A stretch of DNA of 64,000 nt, taken from assembly GCA_026708015.1 (NCBI GenBank), contig JAPOVT010000041.1, positions 1 to 64,000 on the forward strand, given 5' to 3'. Shown here piece by piece: positions 7,870-18,609 of this stretch (position 1 is its first letter; every line of letters starts with the position of its first letter). This DNA is from a bacterium. Lineage in GTDB: Bacteria > Actinomycetota > Acidimicrobiia > Acidimicrobiales > Bin134. The translations under genes and the position numbers were made by a program. A model generated the notes under the pieces. That model saw only the letters and a list, made by a program, of their open reading frames with translations, was not told the DNA's origin and made no database searches.

Positions 7870-9735
7870 TCAGGTGATCTCGATGTCGTCCCACTCGACT
7901 TCGGTACAGAGGCGGTGGTACTCGGGGCCGTACCAGGGGGAGCTCATCTGAAGTCGATTGTGGGTGGAGTTGACGTAGTAGTTGTTGCCCGGAGACCCCA
8001 TCTCGTGCATGAGCAGGAGCTTGGAGGCTTCCTTGTCCAGCGCCTCGTTGTAGCGCTCAAAGGCGTCCATCGAGACCTCGACGCTGGACTTGCCCTCTTC
8101 GAGCATCCGCACGATGCACTGGCCCGCGTAGCCCGACCACACCTGATACCAGATGGGAAGGCCTGTACCGCCCGACAGGGGCTGGGAGTTGGGGCCGTAC
8201 AGCATGAACATGTTGGGGAACTTCGGCACCATCATGCTGATATAGGCCCGGGGGCCGTCTTTCGACCAGAAGTCGTGCACGTTGAGGCCGTCTCGGCCTA
8301 TGTAGTCGGCTGGGTACAAGAACTGGACGATGTCGAAGCCGATGGCGGTGATGACGGCATCCACCTCGTGAAGAGTTCCATCGGCGGTCTCGATGCCCTC
8401 GGGGGTGAACCGGGCGATCGGATCGGTGATCAGCTCGACATTGTCGCGGGTTAGGGCCCGGTACCAGCCGTTGTCCACCACGGGGCGCCGGGAGAAGGGG
8501 GCATAGTCGGGTATCAGCCGATCCACGAGGTCCGGGTCGTTGTCGGTCTGCTCGTGGATGTAGTTGGTGAGGAACGAGCGCAGCTGGTCGTTCACCTCGT
8601 TCCAATAGCCGCCGGCGGCCTGCCACTCCTCGTCAGGAATCAGTTGGTCGTGGGTCTTGAACAGCGCCGCGATGGCCATATAGCGCCACCAATTCCAGTA
8701 GCCGGGGAAGTTGTCGAGCAGCCAGCGCACTTCGGGCTCAATGGGCTGTCCGTACTTGGGCCGAGGGCTGATCCACTGCTTGGAGCGTTGGAAGACGTAC
8801 ACCTGCTCGGCCTCTTCGGCGATGGGGGAGAGGAGCTGCACTCCGGTCGATCCGTTGCCGATGACGGCGATCCGGTCGCCGCTGTAGTCGTAGTCCTCTG
8901 GCCATTGGGACGGGTGAATGACTCGGCCGGGGAAGTCCTCCAAGCCTTCGAAATTGGGGGTCCTCTGATTGGCGAAGGCGCCGACCGCGTTGATCACCAC
9001 GTTGGCCTCGATGGTCTCGATGCCGTTTGGGGTGTCGGCTTCGAGCACCCACACGTCGCGTTCCTCGTCGAAGGTGGCCCGCTTCAGGTCGTGGTCGAAA
9101 CGGGTGTTGTCGTACATGCCGTATTTGCGCGAGATGTGGAGCAGGTATTCCCGCACGTACTGGCCCTTCCCGAAGTACTCGGGCCACGGGTAGTTCTTCT
9201 CGAAGGCGAACTCATAGGTGATCGAGATGGTGTCCACCCGGATGTCGGGATAGTGGTGTCGGCTCCAGGTGCCGCCCGGCTCAGATCGGCGCTCCAGGAT
9301 CACATACGGGAGTCCCAGCAGCTCCATCTGGATGCCCGCAGCCAGTCCGCTGAATCCGCTGCCGATGATCGCCACTCGGAAGCCCTCGGGAATCTCAGGC
9401 TTGCCGTTGGTCCAGTCGACTGTCCAGGGGAAGGGTTTGAAGGCCATCAGCTCGCGCCGCGATTCGAATTCCAGGTCGCCCATGTCCTCTTTGGTGGCCA
9501 GGTTCATCAGCTGGCGCAGGCGGGGTTGCGGCGGTTCCTCGGGCATCCCTGGTCCGGCGTTCTCCTCCAGCCAGGCCACCGTCTTGGCAACCAGAAGCTC
9601 GCGCTGGTCATCGTCGAGTTCCAGCATTCTCGGCAGTGCCGCAATCTCGGGATCGTCGGTGTGCTGGAACAGCGCCATTCGCACCGCGTCCAAGTCGGCC
9701 AATTCCACTGCCCTGCGCATGAAGTCCGAATCCAT
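7870..9735 (-). CDS. Baeyer-Villiger-type flavin monooxygenase
   Basis: This 621-residue FAD- and NADPH-dependent monooxygenase would insert oxygen next to a carbonyl (ketone to ester or lactone). The FAD Rossmann motif GSGFSG is at about 125-130, followed by ERRSEPGGTW and HHYPDIRVDT. The BVMO fingerprint FxGxxxHxxxWP is present as FPGRVIHPSQWP at about 268-279. The NADPH Rossmann motif GNGSTG is near 293. The roughly 120-residue N-terminal extension resembles the 4-hydroxyacetophenone monooxygenase group. Ketone substrate unknown. It lies between tpiA and the M23 gene on the opposite strand to the glycolytic genes. Confidence 0.92.
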   Translation of the reverse strand: MDSDFMRRAVELADLDAVRMALFQHTDDPEIAALPRMLELDDDQRELLVAKTVAWLEENAGPGMPEEPPQPRLRQLMNLATKEDMGDLEFESRRELMAFKPFPWTVDWTNGKPEIPEGFRVAIIGSGFSGLAAGIQMELLGLPYVILERRSEPGGTWSRHHYPDIRVDTISITYEFAFEKNYPWPEYFGKGQYVREYLLHISRKYGMYDNTRFDHDLKRATFDEERDVWVLEADTPNGIETIEANVVINAVGAFANQRTPNFEGLEDFPGRVIHPSQWPEDYDYSGDRIAVIGNGSTGVQLLSPIAEEAEQVYVFQRSKQWISPRPKYGQPIEPEVRWLLDNFPGYWNWWRYMAIAALFKTHDQLIPDEEWQAAGGYWNEVNDQLRSFLTNYIHEQTDNDPDLVDRLIPDYAPFSRRPVVDNGWYRALTRDNVELITDPIARFTPEGIETADGTLHEVDAVITAIGFDIVQFLYPADYIGRDGLNVHDFWSKDGPRAYISMMVPKFPNMFMLYGPNSQPLSGGTGLPIWYQVWSGYAGQCIVRMLEEGKSSVEVSMDAFERYNEALDKEASKLLLMHEMGSPGNNYYVNSTHNRLQMSSPWYGPEYHRLCTEVEWDDIEIT

Positions 9736-9789
9736 GCCGGGAATTGTTGCAGAGCGGAGTGAGATTTCTTTAGTCCACAGGTGGGAGGT

Positions 9790-10914
9790 CTATCCCGGAG
9801 TCTCGGAGAACAGGGTTGTGTACACCTCGCGGGTCTCCGCAGTGGACAGGCCCGCGCCCAGGTACAGGTTGTCGATGTAGATCTCCCAGTGAAGGTGGGG
9901 GTCGGTGTAGAAGTCCCCGTTGGCGGCCGCGTGGGTGCCGCGATTTCCGATCTCGCCCACTCGCTGTCCCGCTTGGATTTTCTGGCCGACCCGGATATCG
10001 GGATCCACTTCGTGGAGATGGGCGTAGACCGTCACCACATGGCCGAGGAATGGGAAGTCGCCGTGGTCGATCACCACATAGTTGCCGTAGAGCGTCAATA
10101 GTGTGAAGGGGGGAGTGGCTTGCAGCCGTTCCGCGATGCCGAGCAGCTCATCTCGGTCGTCGGAATCGGGGTCTTGGTAGTTGCCTACGGCTAGGACCAC
10201 CCGCCCGTCGAGGGCGGCCACCGCAGAGCGCCCCAGCGTGAAGCACTGGAAGTCCACCCCCTGGTGGATGCCGGATCGGTAGGCCCGGGGGGCGTTGGGC
10301 AACAGATCGGGATTGGAGAGCGGGGACGCGCAGTCGCTGGGAGGAGTCGTGATGGGTGCCAGACCCGCTGCAACCGCCAAGGCCTCTTCATATGTCGGGG
10401 GCATCCGGTCCAAAACGACCACGACCGGTGTGGAAGAGGGATCAGGGAAATCCGGATCTGGGTCAGCGTCGTCTGATGGGTTGTCGGTGGCTGGCTCCTG
10501 ATTCGATACGGAAGTGCCAGAAGTCGATTCAGGACTTTCCGGCGAGTCGCCTGATGGAGCGGATGACGATTCATCACCAGATTCCGGTTCGTCAGGAGTC
10601 GTTGAGTAGTCGGTCTCGGCGGATCCTCCAGAAGATGTCGCGGGAGCATCGTCGGCACTGTTCGACCACCAGATTTGCGATACCAGGATTCCGACCGCAA
10701 ACGCCGCTCCCAAACCGGAGATCGATAGGAGCATTCTGCCCGACTTGAGACTTTTTAGGATTTTGGCAGTCCATCTGGCGATCCATCGGACGGATGCGAC
10801 CAGGCCATTTCTGATGCCCTTGAGCCTCTTGGTGCCCCGTTTTCCCCGCCAGCGGAAGGGCGCGGCCAAACTACTGCCGATGCCCGTGAATCTCATGGAG
10901 TCCCATTTCCCCAA
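9790..10914 (-). CDS. Membrane-anchored M23 (LytM-type) peptidase family protein
   Basis: A 374-residue protein with a basic N-terminus, one membrane segment at about residues 62-80 (LLSISGLGAAFAVGILV) and a long acidic, Ser/Pro/Asp-rich linker to about residue 170. The C-terminal M23 domain lies outside the membrane. Zn-ligand motifs are visible as HQGVD (HxxxD type) and DPHLHWEI (HxH type), so the site looks complete. Family members cut peptidoglycan cross-links or regulate those that do. The acidic linker may span the wall. Upstream ATG codons make the exact start uncertain; 10896 is an alternative. It is divergent from secG. Confidence 0.85.
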   Translation of the reverse strand: MGKWDSMRFTGIGSSLAAPFRWRGKRGTKRLKGIRNGLVASVRWIARWTAKILKSLKSGRMLLSISGLGAAFAVGILVSQIWWSNSADDAPATSSGGSAETDYSTTPDEPESGDESSSAPSGDSPESPESTSGTSVSNQEPATDNPSDDADPDPDFPDPSSTPVVVVLDRMPPTYEEALAVAAGLAPITTPPSDCASPLSNPDLLPNAPRAYRSGIHQGVDFQCFTLGRSAVAALDGRVVLAVGNYQDPDSDDRDELLGIAERLQATPPFTLLTLYGNYVVIDHGDFPFLGHVVTVYAHLHEVDPDIRVGQKIQAGQRVGEIGNRGTHAAANGDFYTDPHLHWEIYIDNLYLGAGLSTAETREVYTTLFSETPG

Positions 10915-10977
10915 CCATGCGAATCAGGAGAATACACGGGTGTCCGGTGGGTCTGTGGGTCAGTCGAGCGGGTAGAA

Positions 10978-11220
10978 TTGTCTGCTGTGACCATCGCGCT
11001 TGTGGTTATCGACGTGGTTTCGGCCTTGGGGCTTTTGCTTCTGGTGCTGCTGCATAGCGGCCGGGGCGGTGGCCTTTCCGACATGTTCGGCGGAGGCTTC
11101 GGGACGCAGGCCGCTGGGTCGACTGTCATTGAGAAGAACCTCGACCGGCTCACCATCGTGGCCGCGTTGATCTTCTCCTTCTCCACTCTGGCGCTGGCCC
11201 TGCTGCTGGACTCCAGCTAG
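10978..11220 (+). CDS. secG: Preprotein translocase subunit SecG
   Basis: An 80-residue protein with two membrane helices (IALVVIDVVSALGLLLLVLL and LTIVAALIFSFSTLALALLL). They are separated by the SecG loop, HSGRGGGLSDMFGGGF, followed by the usual FGTQAAGSTVIEKNLDRLT. It forms part of the SecYEG export channel. TTG at 10978 and GTG at 10987 are both possible starts. In many actinobacteria secG follows tpiA directly; here it is separated from it by two opposite-strand genes. Confidence 0.93.
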   Translation: MSAVTIALVVIDVVSALGLLLLVLLHSGRGGGLSDMFGGGFGTQAAGSTVIEKNLDRLTIVAALIFSFSTLALALLLDSS

Positions 11221-11242
11221 CAGCGGGCCACTGGCCGCCGGT

Positions 11243-12349
11243 TTGGACTTCGCACTCTCTCCCGAGTTGCTGGCCCTGCGCGACCGGGCGCGGACTGTGG
11301 CCGAGGAGGGGGTTGCCAAATTCGGACGTCACAACGACTCGTGGATCAACGGCTACTCCAAGGAATTCGCCCGGGTCATGGCCGACGAGGGCTGGATCGG
11401 CATGGGGTGGCCGATCGAATACGGGGGACAGGCCAGGCCACCTATTGAACGGCTGATTGTGGCCGAGGAGATGATTAGCGCCGGCGCGCCGGTGGCGGCC
11501 ATGTGGTTCGCCGACCGCCAGATGGGTCCAACGCTGATCGCCTATGGCACCGACCAGCAGAGGGCGGAGTTCTTGCCCCAGATGCTGTCGGGGGATGCCA
11601 CTTGGTGCATCGGGATGAGCGAGCCCGACGCCGGCTCAGATCTGGCCTCCATTGCCACTCGGGCGGTTCGTGACGGCGACCAGTTCGTGATCGACGGCCA
11701 GAAGATCTGGACCAGCTTCGGGCATATGGCCGACTACTGCTATCTGATCTGTCGCACTAGCGAAGATGGCCCACCGCACCGAGGGGTCAGCGAGATCATT
11801 GTGCCCATGGACACCCCGGGCATCGAAGTACGCCCCATCACCGACATGATCGCCAACCGGCACTTCTGCGAGATCTACTTCACCGGGGTCCGGGTGCCGG
11901 CGGAGAATCTGGTCGGTGCCGAAGGGGACGCCTTCAAACAGACCATGGTGCAGCTGGCCCACGAGCGCGGCGGCATTGATCGGTTGGCGTCCAACCGGGC
12001 GATTTTCCTGCACGCCCGGTCGGTGGCCGACCGATCTGACCCCCGAGTTCGCCAACAAATCGCCCAATTGGAGACCGAGTATCGGTTGGGCCGACTACTG
12101 GTGTACCGAGAGGTCCTTGGCCAGGCCCCGGCCGGTTTCAGCGCGGCCACCAAGGCCTTCTGCACTGAACACGAGCAGCGGGTAGCCCTATTCGCCGCCG
12201 CGAGCCTCGGGCCGGCAGCCCTGCTCGAAGACGAGTGGACCAGGGGAATCTGCTATGCGGCCTCGTACACAATCGCCGGAGGCACCTCCAACGTCATGCG
12301 CAACATCCTGGGCGAACGCGTCCTTGGTCTGCCCCGCGAGCCCCGCTAA
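11243..12349 (+). CDS. Acyl-CoA dehydrogenase family protein
   Basis: A 368-residue flavoprotein that would introduce a double bond into an acyl-CoA or related thioester. It has the N-terminal helical domain (FALSPELLALRDRAR), the middle-domain motif CIGMSEPDAGSDLASI, DGQKIWTSFGHMADY, and the C-terminal GGTSNVMRNILGERVLGLPR. The start appears to be TTG at 11243, 22 bases after secG, so the two may be cotranscribed. The catalytic base position is not clearly assignable by eye. Substrate unknown. Confidence 0.9.
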   Translation: MDFALSPELLALRDRARTVAEEGVAKFGRHNDSWINGYSKEFARVMADEGWIGMGWPIEYGGQARPPIERLIVAEEMISAGAPVAAMWFADRQMGPTLIAYGTDQQRAEFLPQMLSGDATWCIGMSEPDAGSDLASIATRAVRDGDQFVIDGQKIWTSFGHMADYCYLICRTSEDGPPHRGVSEIIVPMDTPGIEVRPITDMIANRHFCEIYFTGVRVPAENLVGAEGDAFKQTMVQLAHERGGIDRLASNRAIFLHARSVADRSDPRVRQQIAQLETEYRLGRLLVYREVLGQAPAGFSAATKAFCTEHEQRVALFAAASLGPAALLEDEWTRGICYAASYTIAGGTSNVMRNILGERVLGLPREPR

Positions 12350-12423
12350 ACGAGTTGCCTATGTCTTCTTCCCGGGGCCGTAGTCGATAGTAGCTTTCTA
12401 CCTAAAGTAGTATATTAATACCT

Positions 12424-12666
12424 ATGGTGCTGAGCATTAAGAGTGAGAAGGCCGACCAACTGGCCCGCGATCTGGCGGAGTTGACGGGTACGTCCATCAC
12501 CGATGCGGTTACCGCGTCGCTTGAAGCCCAATTGGAGCTGGAGCGCCGGCGCCGGCATCGACCAGCGCTGGGGGACATAGTGGAGAGGTTTCGTGAGTTG
12601 CCCGTACTCGACGAGCGTTCGTCTGACGAGATCATCGGCTTTGGCGAACACGGTCTACCCGCATGA
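12424..12666 (+). CDS. vapB: VapB-type antitoxin (Rv0623-like)
   Basis: An 80-residue antitoxin of the Rv0623/PSK-type group. The N-terminus is SIKSEKADQLARDLAEL followed by TGTSITDAVTASLEAQLE, and then a charged linker (ERRRRHRP). The C-terminus ends DEIIGFGEHGLPA, the toxin-binding tail that is strongly conserved in this subgroup. It overlaps the toxin start by four bases (ATGA). The AT-rich stretch just upstream (12405-12420, containing TATATTAA) is a plausible -10 region and operator. Confidence 0.9.
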   Translation: MVLSIKSEKADQLARDLAELTGTSITDAVTASLEAQLELERRRRHRPALGDIVERFRELPVLDERSSDEIIGFGEHGLPA

Positions 12667-13049
12667 ACGTGGTCGACACCTCGGCGATCGTCGCGGTTCT
12701 GTTCGGTGAGCCGGGCAGCGAAGACATCGAGCGCAAGTTGATGGGCGCCCCGTGCGTGATGTCGGCCGCCACCCGAGTTGAACTCGGAATCGTGGTGGAG
12801 GCCAAGACCGGGGCGGCCGGCGTATTGCTCCTCGAAGAGCTCTTGGCCCGCATCGAGGTTCAGATAGAACCCGTGGATGCCAGTCTGGCCGAAGAAGCAC
12901 TGGCTTGCTGGCGCCGTTTCGGCAAGGGGAGGCATCCCGCAGCCCTCAACTATGGAGATGTCTTCTCGTACGCCCTCGCCCGCCGCCTGGGTCAACCTCT
13001 GTTGTTTGCGGGTGACGACATCGCTCAGACCGACGCGCTGGTGGGCTGA
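12663..13049 (+). CDS. vapC: PIN-domain ribonuclease toxin (VapC family)
   Basis: A 128-residue PIN domain. Acidic residues of the active site are in NVVDTSAIVAVLFGEPGSE, AATRVELGIVVEA, ALNYGDVFSYALA and FAGDDIAQTD, all in the usual order and spacing. HPAALNYGDVFSYALA is characteristic of VapC partners of Rv0623-like antitoxins. It would cleave RNA when released from VapB. Start ATG 12663 overlaps the antitoxin gene. It is unrelated in detail to the first vapC of the window, so the pair is not a recent duplicate. Confidence 0.92.
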   Translation: MNVVDTSAIVAVLFGEPGSEDIERKLMGAPCVMSAATRVELGIVVEAKTGAAGVLLLEELLARIEVQIEPVDASLAEEALACWRRFGKGRHPAALNYGDVFSYALARRLGQPLLFAGDDIAQTDALVG

Positions 13050-13116
13050 AGGGAGAACGGGGGCGAATCTAGGAAAAGATCGGGTCCCGCGGCGGCGGAT
13101 TTGGAAGAATCGGGGC

Positions 13117-13989
13117 GTGTTTCGCGTTACCCAGTTTTCTGACATGCACTTCTGTAGCGACCCTGAGGCCGCGCCTCGAAATACCGATGACACTTGGGAC
13201 GCGGTGTTCGACGATGCGTTCGCTTCAGACCGGCCGCCTCCTGATCTGGTGGTGATTACCGGTGACATTGCCGACAACGGCACCGAGGCCGAGTACGAGA
13301 AGGTGGCCGAGAAGCTGTCCCGTCTCCCGGTCGATGCGGTGGTGTGTCCCGGCAATCACGACCGGCAGGTGCCCTTCGATGCCATATTGCCTCGGCCGGG
13401 CATCAGCAGCGGGCGCACTCTGCGGGTCGGGTCGTGGCTGTTCCTCTTCGCCGACTCCAACGCAGACGGGCGGGACCGGCGACCGGATGGCTCGCTGGTG
13501 GACCGAGAGGACCGGACCCACGCGCACGGCCGTTTCGGGGATGCCGAGGTGGCATGGATTGTCGAGACCGTTGAGCGAAGTGACGCGGATCACGCCTTTG
13601 TGTGGACCCACCACCCGCCGGGAGCCTTCGGTTTCTTCTACAAAGAAGACCATGACGCGGAGTTCGCTCGGCTGGTCGACATGGTCCCCAACATCCGCGG
13701 CGTGGGAGCTGGTCACACGCATACCAACACCACCCATGAGTGTGCTGGACGCCCAGTCCACCAGTGCCCGTCGCTGTCGACGAACCTCGACCTTGACGAA
13801 TACACCACGCTTCCGCCGGGATACCGCACTTACGAGTTTTTCGACGACGGGACAGTTGCCAGCGAGGTCCACCTAGTGGGGGAGGAGCAGTGGCCGAGCT
13901 ATCCCCTGGCCGAAGTTACCCGGCAAATGCTCCGGGGCGAGATCAGCTTCGAGGAGATGATGGAGCAGTTGGCCGCTGAGCGCGCCTGA
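13117..13989 (+). CDS. Calcineurin-type metallophosphoesterase (CpdA-like)
   Basis: A 290-residue phosphoesterase with a two-metal site. Motifs in order are SDMHFCSD (DxH), VVITGDIADNG (GD), VCPGNHDRQVPF (GNHD), WTHHPPGAF and GVGAGHTHTNT (GHxH). This order matches the class III cyclic-nucleotide phosphodiesterase group, which hydrolyses cAMP or other phosphodiesters. GTG 13117 starts directly at the first strand; the long upstream extension of the frame is inside vapC and not protein-like. The C-terminal 30 residues form an acidic helical tail. Confidence 0.87.
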   Translation: MFRVTQFSDMHFCSDPEAAPRNTDDTWDAVFDDAFASDRPPPDLVVITGDIADNGTEAEYEKVAEKLSRLPVDAVVCPGNHDRQVPFDAILPRPGISSGRTLRVGSWLFLFADSNADGRDRRPDGSLVDREDRTHAHGRFGDAEVAWIVETVERSDADHAFVWTHHPPGAFGFFYKEDHDAEFARLVDMVPNIRGVGAGHTHTNTTHECAGRPVHQCPSLSTNLDLDEYTTLPPGYRTYEFFDDGTVASEVHLVGEEQWPSYPLAEVTRQMLRGEISFEEMMEQLAAERA

Positions 13990-14030
13990 CTGCGACGTTG
14001 GGTCGGGCCGACCCGTGTCCTGAATGTTTC

Positions 14031-14070
14031 TTAGATCAGAAGCATCTAAATATTAGAATTAGTCTAGAAT
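14031..14070 (+). promoter_or_regulatory. Candidate FurA operator and promoter of furA-katG
   Basis: TTAGAT and ATCTAA at 14031-14049 form a perfect 6-bp inverted repeat with a 7-base spacer. An AT-rich block with TCTAGA and a -10-like TAGAAT at 14065-14070 follows, ahead of the furA start at 14089. FurA proteins repress their own furA-katG promoter at such AT-rich palindromes. The assignment is by position and symmetry only. Confidence 0.5.
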
Positions 14071-14088
14071 ACTTGCTAGGATGCCGGC

Positions 14089-14538
14089 ATGGGATCCAGC
14101 GATACTCCCTCCACCGCTGATCTGCTGCGGCAGAACGGCTTGCAAGTCACTGCTCAGCGGATTGCCGTCATCCGTGCCGTTTCGGCCTGTCCTCACGGTA
14201 CCGTTGAGGATGTGGCCGAGGCGGTCCACAACGACATCGGCGCCATCTCCCGCCAGGCGGTTTATGACGCGCTGGGAATGCTCGCCGACAAGGGCCTGAT
14301 ACGTCGGATCCAGCCCGCAGGATCGCCGGCTCGCTACGAAGACCGAGTGGGCGACAACCATCACCACCTGATCTGCCGCAGCTGCAATCGGATGGTCGAC
14401 GTGGACTGCGCGGTGGGCTACACCCCGTGCCTGACCGCCTCCGACGACCTGGGATTCGAGATCGACGAGGCGGAGGTCATCTATTGGGGTCGCTGCCCCG
14501 AGTGCTTCGCCGCCAGTCCAGAACCGGCCGCCCAATGA
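14089..14538 (+). CDS. furA: Fur-family repressor (FurA/PerR-like)
   Basis: A 149-residue metalloregulator. The winged helix covers about residues 10-80 ([16 protein letters not shown], then [20 protein letters not shown]). The metal/dimer domain has [11 protein letters not shown] with the regulatory His residues, and two CxxC pairs, CRSC and CPEC, which form the structural zinc site. In mycobacteria and streptomycetes furA lies directly upstream of katG and represses it under non-oxidised conditions; the same order is seen here, with 39 bases between the genes. ATG 14089 has a weak site (CTAGG) eight bases before it. Confidence 0.93.
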   Translation: MGSSDTPSTADLLRQNGLQVTAQRIAVIRAVSACPHGTVEDVAEAVHNDIGAISRQAVYDALGMLADKGLIRRIQPAGSPARYEDRVGDNHHHLICRSCNRMVDVDCAVGYTPCLTASDDLGFEIDEAEVIYWGRCPECFAASPEPAAQ

Positions 14539-16761
<2,223 letters not shown>

Positions 16762-16776
16762 GAACGGCGCTGGCCA

Positions 16777-16812
16777 GCCGGTCAGCGGGATCCCCCTCTC
16801 CCGCTGACCGGC
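16777..16812 (+). terminator. Strong hairpin after katG
   Basis: GCCGGTCAGCGGG (16777-16789) pairs perfectly with CCCGCTGACCGGC (16800-16812): a 13-bp stem with a 10-base loop, 15 bases after the katG stop. No T-run follows, as is common for terminators in GC-rich actinomycetes. It may serve the converging gene too. Confidence 0.75.
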
Positions 16813-16869
16813 AGCTAGCTCGTTGGCGAGAGGCTTGGTAGCCAGTTCGAACGCGGAGAGAGGGTGTCC

Positions 16870-18486
16870 CTAGAACCCGTTGGTGGGCAACGGGTCGATA
16901 ACCAGCTCGACCACCGAGGGCCGGTTCTCGGCGATCATCTCCCGAACTGTGCTGCGGAGGCCCGCCTCATCGGAGACTCGCACGGCGGCGCAACCGAACG
17001 ACTCGGCGTACTTCACCAGGTCGGGATTGTGCAGCTCGGTTCCGAGGAGCCGTCCGCCGTAGTTGACCTCTTGGTCCAGGCGGGTGTTGCCGTAACCGCT
17101 GTCGTTGACCACGATGTGCACGGTTGGGATGTCGTATTGGATAGCGGTGGCCAGCTCGTTGCTGGCGAACAAGAAGCCGCCATCGCCGTTGATCGACACC
17201 ACGGGCCGCTTAGGGGCGGCCACCTTTGCGCCGAGGGCCATGTTCATGGCGAAACCGAGCGTGCCCATGTATGAAGACGTGAGGTAGGACCGGGGATGGG
17301 CGACCGGCAGGTACATGTGGCACATGTAGCCCACCATGGTGGCGTCGACTGCCAAAATTGAGTCCTCAGGCAGGCTGTCGGCCAGAGCCTCGACGATGGC
17401 GGCTTGGGGACCGGCGGCTCGATGGGCGACGTCGACGCGCTGGCGAGCCTGGTGCCACTGCGCTGAGCGATCGGGACTGGGATCGCTGACCTGCCGCAGG
17501 GCGTCGAGCAGGTCGGCTGCGCCTGCTTCGGCATCGCCCACCAGGGCGACCTCCGGCGGGGTGAATCGGCCGATCTCGGTGGGATCGACGTCGAGGTGGA
17601 TCAGCCGGTGATGGTCGCCCAGCCCAACGCCTTGGAGACGGGTACCCACCGCCAGCACCACATCGGTGTCGGCGATGACCGGTGCAAGGCGCTGGTGGAC
17701 GAACAGCGTGCCGAGCACCGCGGGGTCGCGGCCGTCGATCACGCCCTTGCCCTCCCGAGTGGAGATGGTCGCCGCCTGGAGGTGGTGTTGCAGCTCGCGA
17801 AGGACAAAGGCTGCGCCATGGGCCCCGCCGCCGACGACCAGCAGCGGGTGGTCGGCCTCAGCGAGCAGGCGGGCGGCTTGGGCCACCAGTTCCGGATCGG
17901 GCCGCTGAGGTTCGGGAGCGACGGGGGCGACAACCGGCGCACCTGTCAGCTCGCCCATGGTCTCAGGGGGAATTTCCAGGTGAGCGGGGCGAGTACGGCC
18001 GCTAGTCATCGCCGCAAAGGCCCGTCTCACCGCGGCGGGAAGCTGGTCGGCCTCAGTGATTCGCTCGGCGTGTTTGGTGATGGGTCGGACCACGTCGAGC
18101 TGATCGTGTACTTCGTGGGGGAGGCTTTTGCCCTGGCCGATGGCGTCCCGGTTGATCTGGCCTGATATCTGGAACACCGGCGACGATGCGGCGTATGCCG
18201 TGGCCAGCCCCGACCCCGCGTTGTACACGCCGGGGCCGGGCACGATGAGGGTGGTGCCGGGCCGTCCGCTCACCCGGGCGTATCCGTCGGCCATGAAGGC
18301 CGTGGCCTGCTCGTGGCGCACGGTTATGTAGCGGATCTCATCGGCGCCGTGGTGGAGCGAGTCCAAGATGTGCATGAGCTGCACGCCGGGAATGCCGAAT
18401 ACCACCTCGACGCCTTCTCGCACCAGCTGCTCAACAACCGCCGTTCCCCCCGAACGCATCGAGCCGGAATCCGATTGCGTTGTCAT
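16870..18486 (-). CDS. Thiamine-diphosphate-dependent enzyme, acetolactate synthase-like
   Basis: A 538-residue enzyme of the acetolactate synthase/benzoylformate decarboxylase superfamily. The PYR domain carries VFGIPGVQLMHIL and the catalytic Glu region RHEQATAFMADGYAR. The central domain has DVVLAVGTRLQG, and the PP domain has the ThDP/Mg motif GDGGFLFASNELATA...NDSGYGNTR. ATG 18486 follows GGTGGAGG and starts at the family N-terminus, so the longer frame to 18573 was not used. It is not next to ilvN or ilvC, so a catabolic carboligase or decarboxylase role is as likely as branched-chain synthesis. Confidence 0.87.
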   Translation of the reverse strand: MTTQSDSGSMRSGGTAVVEQLVREGVEVVFGIPGVQLMHILDSLHHGADEIRYITVRHEQATAFMADGYARVSGRPGTTLIVPGPGVYNAGSGLATAYAASSPVFQISGQINRDAIGQGKSLPHEVHDQLDVVRPITKHAERITEADQLPAAVRRAFAAMTSGRTRPAHLEIPPETMGELTGAPVVAPVAPEPQRPDPELVAQAARLLAEADHPLLVVGGGAHGAAFVLRELQHHLQAATISTREGKGVIDGRDPAVLGTLFVHQRLAPVIADTDVVLAVGTRLQGVGLGDHHRLIHLDVDPTEIGRFTPPEVALVGDAEAGAADLLDALRQVSDPSPDRSAQWHQARQRVDVAHRAAGPQAAIVEALADSLPEDSILAVDATMVGYMCHMYLPVAHPRSYLTSSYMGTLGFAMNMALGAKVAAPKRPVVSINGDGGFLFASNELATAIQYDIPTVHIVVNDSGYGNTRLDQEVNYGGRLLGTELHNPDLVKYAESFGCAAVRVSDEAGLRSTVREMIAENRPSVVELVIDPLPTNGF

Positions 18487-18609
18487 GGTGCCTCCACCCT
18501 TACCGTTCCCTCGATGCCTGCCAATTCGTGCGGTGCCCTGCTTCTGTGAGTGTCGCCCGCTAGGTGCTGGCATTAGTTTGAGCCTTTCAAGCTGCCAAAG
18601 GAGCTCGCT

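Noticed and set aside
8554..9762. Plus-strand 402-codon frame opposite the monooxygenase gene
   Set aside because: It is a mirror of the high-GC third codon position of the real gene; no domain is readable.
16870..18486. Naming the thiamine-diphosphate enzyme ilvB
   Set aside because: It lacks the adjacent regulatory subunit and ilvC, and several related enzymes share the same motifs, so only a family call is justified.
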